Below, piece after piece: positions 58,636 to 64,000 of a DNA stretch of 64,000 nucleotides (position 1 is the stretch's first letter; each line of letters opens with the position of its first letter). The position numbers and the translations under genes were made by a program. The DNA lies in the NCBI GenBank assembly GCA_031292015.1, contig JARLHY010000011.1, positions 1 through 64,000 on the forward strand, read 5' to 3'. This stretch comes from Negativicutes bacterium (lineage in GTDB: Bacteria > Bacillota_C > Negativicutes > Sporomusales_B > JARLHX01). Below the pieces are notes generated by a model. The model had not been told where the DNA came from, ran no database searches, and worked only from the letters and a program-made list of their open reading frames with translations.

Positions 58636-60465
58636 GTGATCAGAGATTGGCAACAGCCGGAGAAGTTATTGCGGCAGGCAATCGAGCTTTTTCCGGAGGA
58701 GCCGGAGGCCTATTATCATCTCGGCCAGGTTTGCCGGAAAACCAACCGGCCGGAAGAGGCCGCAGACTATTTTCACCGTGCCGTCAAACTGCGCCCGGAT
58801 TGGGCGGACGCTTATTTTGCGCTGGGCCTGGTGCTACAGAAGCTCCACCGTCCGGACGGGGCGGAGGTCTGCTTTCGCCGGGTGGTGGAACTAAATCCCG
58901 GCTATGCGGAGGCTCACAACAGTCTGGGGTTGATCTTGAACGGCGCGGACCGTCTCGATTCGGCCCTGGACTGTTTCAGCCGGGCTGTACAGCTAAAACC
59001 CGGCTATGCGGAAGCCTACAACAACCTGGGCGTTGTCCAGGCCAGAAAAAAGCTCCCGGGGGAAGCGATGAGATCCTTCCGGCGGGTGATTGAGCTGGAG
59101 CCCAACAATCCATGCGCCCACAACAATCTCGGCTTAAGTTTGAAGGAACTGGAGCAGCATACTGAGGCGCAGGACTCCTTTCGCCGGGCGGTCGAGCTGA
59201 ATCCCGGCTATGCTGAAGCCTATCACAACCTGGGCCTGACCCTGAAGGAGGCCGGCTGCTTCGACGAAGCGGAAATCTACATCCGCCGGGCCATCGAACT
59301 GAAGCCCGACTTCACCCTGGCTTATAACAACCTGGTAGCCCTCCTGGCTGTAGCCAACCGGTTGGATGAAGCGGAGGAAAGCATCCGCATGTCCGTCAGA
59401 CTGACCCCCGTTGCCCCTGAGGCTCACCGCCGCCTCGGCCTGGTGCTGAAAATGAAGCACCGGCTGGATGAGGCGGAAGCCGAGTACCGCCAGGCCATCG
59501 CTCTGAGCGCGCCCGGGATGGACACAGAACCCTATTTCGGGCTTGGCATCCTTCACCTCCTCCGGGGCCAGTTACTTGAGGGGTGGAAATACTACGAGCT
59601 GCGGCGCAAAATTTTTGAATATCCCGAGCCGCCGATCCCCTACTGGCAGGGCGAAGAACTGGCCGGTCGCAGTATCCTGCTGTTTTTCGAACAGGGTCTC
59701 GGCGATACGCTTCATTTTATAAGATACGTCGAAAAAGTCGCCGGACTGGCGGCGCAGACGGTTATATGGGTGCAATCGCCGTTAAGGCGGCTGTTGGCCC
59801 GGTCCTCAAGCTGCCGTATCCACACCGGCGCCAAGATGCCGCCGGAGAAGTTCGACTTCGCCTGTTCGCTGCACAGCCTGCCGCTCCTTTTTCATACGTC
59901 GCAACAGACCATTCCCCGGGAGGTCCCCTATCTTTGGCCAGGCAACAATGTAGCCGCCAAATGGCGAAAAGCTCTCGCCGGAGCCGACGGAGGCCGGTGC
60001 TGCCGGGTCGGGGTCGTCTGGGCCGGTAATCCCCGCCATGACAACGACCGCAACCGGTCCATCCCCTTCGCTGTTTTCAGCAGGCTGTTCGCAGCCAAGC
60101 AGGTGCGCTGGGTATCTCTGCAAGTCGGGGAGCGGGCGAAAGATCTGGCCGGAGCCGATTACCAAGTGACCGATTTGTCCCGGGAACTGACCGATTTTTA
60201 TGAGACCGCGGGAGTGATAGCAAACCTTGACCTGGTGATTTCCGTCGATTCGGCGGTGGCTCACCTGGCCGGAGCGATGGGCAAGGCGACCTGGCTTCTC
60301 CTGCCGTTCAACCCGGACTGGCGCTGGCAGCTATACCGCGGGGACAGCCCCTGGTATCCCACCATGCGCCTCTTCCGTCAGATCCGGCCCGGCGACTGGC
60401 GGCATGTGCTGGAAAAGGCCGCTTCTGCTTTGACGAATATCGAAGAAATCCATCAGAACAAATAA
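58636..60465 (+). CDS. TPR protein with glycosyltransferase-like domain, copy 2
   Basis: A 609-aa paralogue of the preceding gene with about eight TPR units (AYNNLGVVQARK, AYHNLGLTLKEA) in residues 1-290 and the same C-terminal domain (GLGDTLHFIRYVEKVA, VWAGNPRHDNDRNRSIP, VDSAVAHLAGAMGKATW, DWRWQLYRGDSPWYPTMRLFR). The C-terminal domains are clearly homologous; the TPR arrays differ in length. GTG start. The pair arose by tandem duplication and may recognise different protein acceptors through their TPRs. Confidence 0.75.
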   Translation: MIRDWQQPEKLLRQAIELFPEEPEAYYHLGQVCRKTNRPEEAADYFHRAVKLRPDWADAYFALGLVLQKLHRPDGAEVCFRRVVELNPGYAEAHNSLGLILNGADRLDSALDCFSRAVQLKPGYAEAYNNLGVVQARKKLPGEAMRSFRRVIELEPNNPCAHNNLGLSLKELEQHTEAQDSFRRAVELNPGYAEAYHNLGLTLKEAGCFDEAEIYIRRAIELKPDFTLAYNNLVALLAVANRLDEAEESIRMSVRLTPVAPEAHRRLGLVLKMKHRLDEAEAEYRQAIALSAPGMDTEPYFGLGILHLLRGQLLEGWKYYELRRKIFEYPEPPIPYWQGEELAGRSILLFFEQGLGDTLHFIRYVEKVAGLAAQTVIWVQSPLRRLLARSSSCRIHTGAKMPPEKFDFACSLHSLPLLFHTSQQTIPREVPYLWPGNNVAAKWRKALAGADGGRCCRVGVVWAGNPRHDNDRNRSIPFAVFSRLFAAKQVRWVSLQVGERAKDLAGADYQVTDLSRELTDFYETAGVIANLDLVISVDSAVAHLAGAMGKATWLLLPFNPDWRWQLYRGDSPWYPTMRLFRQIRPGDWRHVLEKAASALTNIEEIHQNK

Positions 60466-60577
60466 TTTATCTGCCAATATTTAACGCAATTCCAACAATC
60501 TCCTCCGAAAACAGAGTCAGAGCGCATGCTTCGGAACTCTCCCACATGATGTGGTAAAAACCGCGAGGAGCGTCATG

Positions 60578-60904
60578 ATGACAGTATTGGCGATCGGTTC
60601 CATCAGTGCAACCCAGGGCATACCGCCCAATCAGACCGGCGACGATTATCAGGCCCAGATTTCCAATCTGGAAAAACAAAAGGAACTACTTCAGAAAAAG
60701 ATCCGACTGGTTAATCAGGACGATTCCGTCAGCATGACTGATAAACAACAGGAAATTGCGCTATACCACACGCAAATCCAGGCAATTGACACCCAAATTC
60801 AGCAGCTTGAGCAAAAGCTGGCCGAAAAAGACAGCAAGCAGCAAGACAGCGGCGCCGCATCGACCGGTGGGAAAAACGCCGGCGGGGTGAATATCGAAGT
60901 CTGA
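60578..60904 (+). CDS. FlxA-like small coiled-coil protein
   Basis: A 108-aa protein whose centre (QAQISNLEKQKELLQKKI and IQAIDTQIQQLEQKLAE) is coiled coil. The layout matches FlxA-like proteins, small proteins often found beside flagellar genes. The start ATG 60578 (or the ATG just before) follows GAGGAG. Low-complexity C-terminus. It overlaps the promoter side of the next gene by almost zero distance (2 bp), suggesting co-transcription. Confidence 0.6.
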   Translation: MTVLAIGSISATQGIPPNQTGDDYQAQISNLEKQKELLQKKIRLVNQDDSVSMTDKQQEIALYHTQIQAIDTQIQQLEQKLAEKDSKQQDSGAASTGGKNAGGVNIEV

Positions 60905-60906
60905 CG

Positions 60907-61377
60907 ATGCCGCAGGACACCAAAAGCGATTATTCCGGGGAGGTTATGACATTGCCGGCACAAGTTATTGCGTTTCCTTCGAACAACGAACAGCCGCTGA
61001 GCGAAAACGAACGGATTTTGACTGATGTGGACAAGCTGATCCGCTTGACTTTGACAAGTATGAATCTGGATGAACATCTTATCAATCATGTTGCCGAACG
61101 AATTAAGGATTACGTGGAAAAATACGCCAGCATAACTTTCAACTGCAAATTTGATCTGGCGGTGCCTCAGCATACCTCGCCAGAGGAAAAAGCCGTCATG
61201 AAAAATTGTCTGGATAAAGGAATCGAGGCTTTGGCCACCCAGGTACAGGGTATGGTGAACAAGATTATCATGGAAAGAGTTATGCTGGAAATCAAGATAT
61301 ATGAGGATCAGAAAGCATACGAAACCCTGAAGGCGTCAGAAAAGCCGATCAAACTTGTCCAGCACTCCCAGAAATAA
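60907..61377 (+). CDS. Helical protein near flagellar genes, unknown
   Basis: A soluble helical protein of up to 156 aa: an N-terminal low-complexity part (ALPAQVIAFPSNNEQP-like), then LDEHLINHVAERIKDYVEKY, NCKFDLAVPQHTSPEEKAVMKNC and VNKIIMERVMLEIKIYEDQKAYE. No signal peptide or TM. I do not recognise it. Start uncertain: 60907 has no clear ribosome site; ATG 60946 or TTG 60952 follow GGGGAGG. Confidence 0.6.
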   Translation: MPQDTKSDYSGEVMTLPAQVIAFPSNNEQPLSENERILTDVDKLIRLTLTSMNLDEHLINHVAERIKDYVEKYASITFNCKFDLAVPQHTSPEEKAVMKNCLDKGIEALATQVQGMVNKIIMERVMLEIKIYEDQKAYETLKASEKPIKLVQHSQK

Positions 61378-61417
61378 CATTGTTGAGATTGAGCGGGTTG
61401 TTTCCCGCGTATTGCCG

Positions 61418-61446
61418 GCCGGGGAAAAAGCTTCCCCGGCTTTTTA
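61418..61446 (+). terminator. Rho-independent terminator
   Basis: GCCGGGGAA pairs with TTCCCCGGC over AAAGC, then TTTTTATT. It separates the TPR-transferase block from flgD. Confidence 0.8.
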
Positions 61447-61606
61447 TTGTCTGAACCGAAAGGCGTATTTCGGCGGCAGGGTATCGTTCATGAAAGGCCA
61501 GGTCAAAACTCATTTTTCAGGCCATTTTATAATACAAACTAAACATATTCCTCCGAAGACAGAATAGAAGCATACCCAAAACTTAGTGACATAAAAGGAG
61601 GAAAAA

Positions 61607-62053
61607 ATGAGTACAAGCTCAGTTTCCAGCGTAACCGGCGGATTTTTCGTCAGCACGTCCAGCACCAGTTCCAGCAACAGCAGCCTGGACTACTCCGACT
61701 TTCTCACCCTGTTGACCGCCGAACTTCAGTACCAGGATCCCACCAACCCTGTCAGCAGCAGCGACGAGATCAGCCAGATGTCCCAGCTCGGCTCTTTATC
61801 GGAACTCAACAACATCTATGCTGCGAGCAGTAACGCGGCGGCTTTCAATCTGGTCGGCAAGGAAGTGGAGTACGAAGCCACCAGTTCCTCGGGCACCACC
61901 GGATACTACACCGGTACAGTAGAGTCGGTGATATCCTCGGGCGGCACCACCTATGTCAATGTAAGCGGAACCACAGTGCCGCTTACCTCGATCGTGGAAG
62001 TGGCGGCCAGTTCGTCCACCTCCAGTTCCAGCTCCAGTTCCAGTTCGAGCTAA
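61607..62053 (+). CDS. flgD: Flagellar hook capping protein FlgD
   Basis: A 148-aa short FlgD. The N-terminal conserved block is visible (LDYSDFLTLLTAELQYQDPTNPVSSSDEISQMSQLGSLSELNNI in residues 27-70), which guides hook polymerisation. The C-terminal part is a small beta domain (VGKEVEYEA, YYTGTVESVI, VPLTSIVEV) and a serine-rich tail. ATG after AAAAGGAGG. It begins the hook operon with flgE downstream. Confidence 0.9.
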   Translation: MSTSSVSSVTGGFFVSTSSTSSSNSSLDYSDFLTLLTAELQYQDPTNPVSSSDEISQMSQLGSLSELNNIYAASSNAAAFNLVGKEVEYEATSSSGTTGYYTGTVESVISSGGTTYVNVSGTTVPLTSIVEVAASSSTSSSSSSSSSS

Positions 62054-62168
62054 TCAGCGAGCGAAGGGAAAGAGATGCAGGGTTTTCAGCCGGACTCCCG
62101 CGGGAGGGGCTGACAGCTATTTCTGAATGACAGAAGAAATAGTAAAAAGCAGGAGGTAATTTTGCCTT

Positions 62169-63818
62169 ATGATGAGCGCATTTTTTTCGGCGGTGTCAGG
62201 CCTCAAAGCCATGACTTACGACCTTGACGTCATCGCCAATAATATTTCCAATGTCAACACCACCGGTTACAAGTCGGATCGGGTCAGCTTCAGCGATCTT
62301 TTGAGCCAGACCCTCAGTTCCGCCACCGGGTCCAGCGGAACCACCGGCGGCACCAACGCCAAACAGATCGGCCTGGGGGTCAGCGTCGCCAGCACCGACA
62401 TCAATATGACGGTGGGCAGCACCGAATCCACTGGCGTCGCCACTGACGCCTCGATCAGCGGCAGCGGCTTTTACATCGTCACCGGCGGCTCGACCGGCCA
62501 GTACCAGTTCACCCGCGAAGGCGACTTTACCGTCGATGACAGCGGCAACCTGACGGTGGACGGCTACAAGGTCTGCGGCTGGGAATATTACAGCACCGAC
62601 TCCAGCGGCACCAGCACCTACGACACCACCAGGGACGTGGAAGCCCTCAACCTCTACTCCGACTCTTACAACGGCAACAAGAAGGAGATGGCGGCCAAGG
62701 CCAGCACCGAGAACACCCTGAGCGGCAACATCTACGCCGACAACACCGCCTCCGGCACCGCGATGACAACCATCGGCACCACGCCAACCACTTACGACAC
62801 GTCCCAGACGGTCAAGGAATACGACTCGGACGGCAACAGCTACGATGTAACCGTCAGCTACAAAAAATGCTACAGCGAGGGCGGCTATACCACCTACTAC
62901 TGGACCGCCAGCGCCGCCGACTCCACCGCAGACACTGTAGGCGGCACGAACAGCGGCTATATCTGTTTCGACTCCAGCGGCAACATCGTCAACGGTTCGG
63001 CCACCACAGCCACTCTGTCGGCATTCCAGAGCACCACAGGCAACACCAATACCTATACCAGTTCAGAAATGAGTCTGGCGAACAGTTTGCCTGCCGCCAA
63101 CTACACGGTGACTTGTACGGGGGTGAGCGGCAGTACGGCAACTTATACGCTGTCGGACGGGACGAACACCTACACGGCCAGCACCACTTCCAGCCCCGGA
63201 ACAGTCACTTTTAAAGATACTGCCGGAAATACACTGGCTACTTTGACAGAATCGGCAACAGGTGTGGCTGGTGATTCTTTTACTTTTACTGCCACCTCCA
63301 ATAACTACACGTTCTCCGATACGGCGTCGCTCACCGTGACGCCGACCGATGCCGGTATGACGGCCTTCAACGTTAGCCTGGACTTTTCCGGCATCACCCA
63401 GACCACCAGCACCGATACCAGCGATACCCTCACCTATTCGGGCGACGGCTACGAGGCGGGGACGCTGGAGAGCATCTCCATCGGCTCGGACGGCGTGATC
63501 ACCGGTACCTACAGCAACGGCAAGACCAAACCGCTGGCCGAAATCGCGCTGGCGACCTTCACTAATCCACAGGGTCTGGAGAAGATCGGCGACAACCTCT
63601 ACGCGACCACCAACAACTCGGGCGAATTCACCGGCGGCGTCACTGCCGGCAGCGCCGGAACCGGCTCGCTGAGCTCCGGCACGCTGGAAATGTCCAACGT
63701 CGACCTGGCCAATGAACTCAGTCAGATGATGATCGCCGAGCGGGCCTATCAAGCCAACACCAAGGCCATTTCCACCGCCGACGAAATGCTGCAGTCCCTG
63801 ATCGCCATGAAAGGCTAA
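62169..63818 (+). CDS. flgE: Flagellar hook protein FlgE
   Basis: A 549-aa hook protein. N-terminus SAFFSAVSGLKAMTYDLDVIANNISNVNTTGYKSDR and C-terminus SNVDLANELSQMMIAERAYQANTKAISTADEMLQSLI are the paired coiled-coil D0/D1 blocks shared by rod and hook proteins. The middle is Thr/Ser/Gly-rich and variable; residues about 298-380 look like an inserted Ig-like domain with different codon use. Extended surface domains are candidates for glycosylation. Start ATG 62169 or 62172. Confidence 0.93.
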   Translation: MMSAFFSAVSGLKAMTYDLDVIANNISNVNTTGYKSDRVSFSDLLSQTLSSATGSSGTTGGTNAKQIGLGVSVASTDINMTVGSTESTGVATDASISGSGFYIVTGGSTGQYQFTREGDFTVDDSGNLTVDGYKVCGWEYYSTDSSGTSTYDTTRDVEALNLYSDSYNGNKKEMAAKASTENTLSGNIYADNTASGTAMTTIGTTPTTYDTSQTVKEYDSDGNSYDVTVSYKKCYSEGGYTTYYWTASAADSTADTVGGTNSGYICFDSSGNIVNGSATTATLSAFQSTTGNTNTYTSSEMSLANSLPAANYTVTCTGVSGSTATYTLSDGTNTYTASTTSSPGTVTFKDTAGNTLATLTESATGVAGDSFTFTATSNNYTFSDTASLTVTPTDAGMTAFNVSLDFSGITQTTSTDTSDTLTYSGDGYEAGTLESISIGSDGVITGTYSNGKTKPLAEIALATFTNPQGLEKIGDNLYATTNNSGEFTGGVTAGSAGTGSLSSGTLEMSNVDLANELSQMMIAERAYQANTKAISTADEMLQSLIAMKG

Positions 63819-63842
63819 CCAATAAGTTAAGGAGGCGCGGCC

Positions 63843-64000
63843 ATGAGTTCGACCTTCGGCACTTACAACATCGCTTACTCCGGCATGTACGTCAACCAGG
63901 CCGGCCTGGCGACCGTGACCAACAACCTAGCCAACGTGAGCACCACCGGCGCTTCGCGGGTGCGGGTGTCGGCCACCGACACGGACGTAGTCCAGTCCGG
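63843..64000 (+). CDS. Flagellar hook/rod family protein, N-terminal part
   Basis: A partial gene running off the window. The start MSSTFGTYNIAYSGMYVNQA and NNLANVSTTGASRVRV match the N-terminal block of the FlgE/FlgG/FlgK family. It could be a second hook protein or FlgK. ATG after TAAGGAGG, 24 bp after flgE stop, so same operon. Confidence 0.8.
   Translation, partial: MSSTFGTYNIAYSGMYVNQAGLATVTNNLANVSTTGASRVRVSATDTDVVQS

Noticed and set aside
1..64000. CRISPR arrays, tRNA or rRNA genes, insertion sequences
   Set aside because: I looked for direct repeats with spacers, cloverleaf-like sequences, rRNA motifs and transposase frames, and found none that I could support.

Overview
The window looks like chromosome from a diderm, endospore-forming Firmicute of the Sporomusaceae type (Negativicutes). 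Three observations point there. An alpha/beta-type small acid-soluble spore protein (33750-33950) means endospores. A TolC-family outer-membrane channel (52834-54129) means an outer membrane. Codon use is GC-rich, with strong GGAGG ribosome sites and many TTG/GTG starts. The family placement is inference. I saw no rRNA, tRNA, insertion sequence or CRISPR array.

Layout, left to right. 1-4000 (minus): flavodiiron protein FprA, a ComER/ProC-like reductase, an RMD1/YagE membrane protein and an NRDE protein. 4084-8671 (plus): a TetR-controlled YbhG/YbhF/YbhS-like ABC exporter with a clear promoter and operator. 8827-10309: a 36-aa small gene, a GntR/FCD regulator and RidA. 10390-14779 (minus): a reduced type IV pilus set (PilD, PilN, PilO) and a putative lipid-linked mannose pair (GT2-GtrA and a PIG-V-like transferase). 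15038-18250: small genes and two structured elements with terminal inverted repeats. 18249-22000 (minus): an M20 amidohydrolase with YjiG/YjiH, an inositol monophosphatase and a nitroreductase. 22155-23057: a secreted bicupin made by internal duplication.

23151-32397 (minus) is an acid-sugar catabolic block: KduD, a zinc dehydrogenase, a fused TRAP permease DctQM, DctP, an IclR regulator, a LacI regulator, an FAH-family hydrolase, KdgK and KdgA. The chemistry runs from a ketodeoxyuronate through KDG and KDPG to pyruvate and glyceraldehyde 3-phosphate, with a LacI palindrome ahead of kdgA. Next come a gene with an in-frame TGA, an AbrB/zinc-ribbon regulator and the spore protein. 34030-40428 (minus) is Rrf2-cydABDC, for cytochrome bd oxidase and its ABC maturation factor. 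40608-51061 (minus) is a C-P lyase operon, phnF-D-C-E-G-H-I-J-K-L-M, followed by a TIM-barrel gene and perhaps a Cys-rich gene; no phnN or phnP is seen.

51535-56740 holds a YjfB protein, a second AbrB/zinc-ribbon regulator, a secreted protein, and a TolC-MacA-MacB-permease set with no ATPase but a possible ATPase remnant. 56878-64000 (plus) holds two tandem TPR-glycosyltransferase paralogues, two small flagellar-neighbourhood genes, flgD, flgE and the start of another hook/rod-family gene. The TPR-glycosyltransferase pair next to the hook genes, the two inverted-repeat elements, the scarred export and pilus loci and the unusual phn operon tail are the best places to look for something undescribed.
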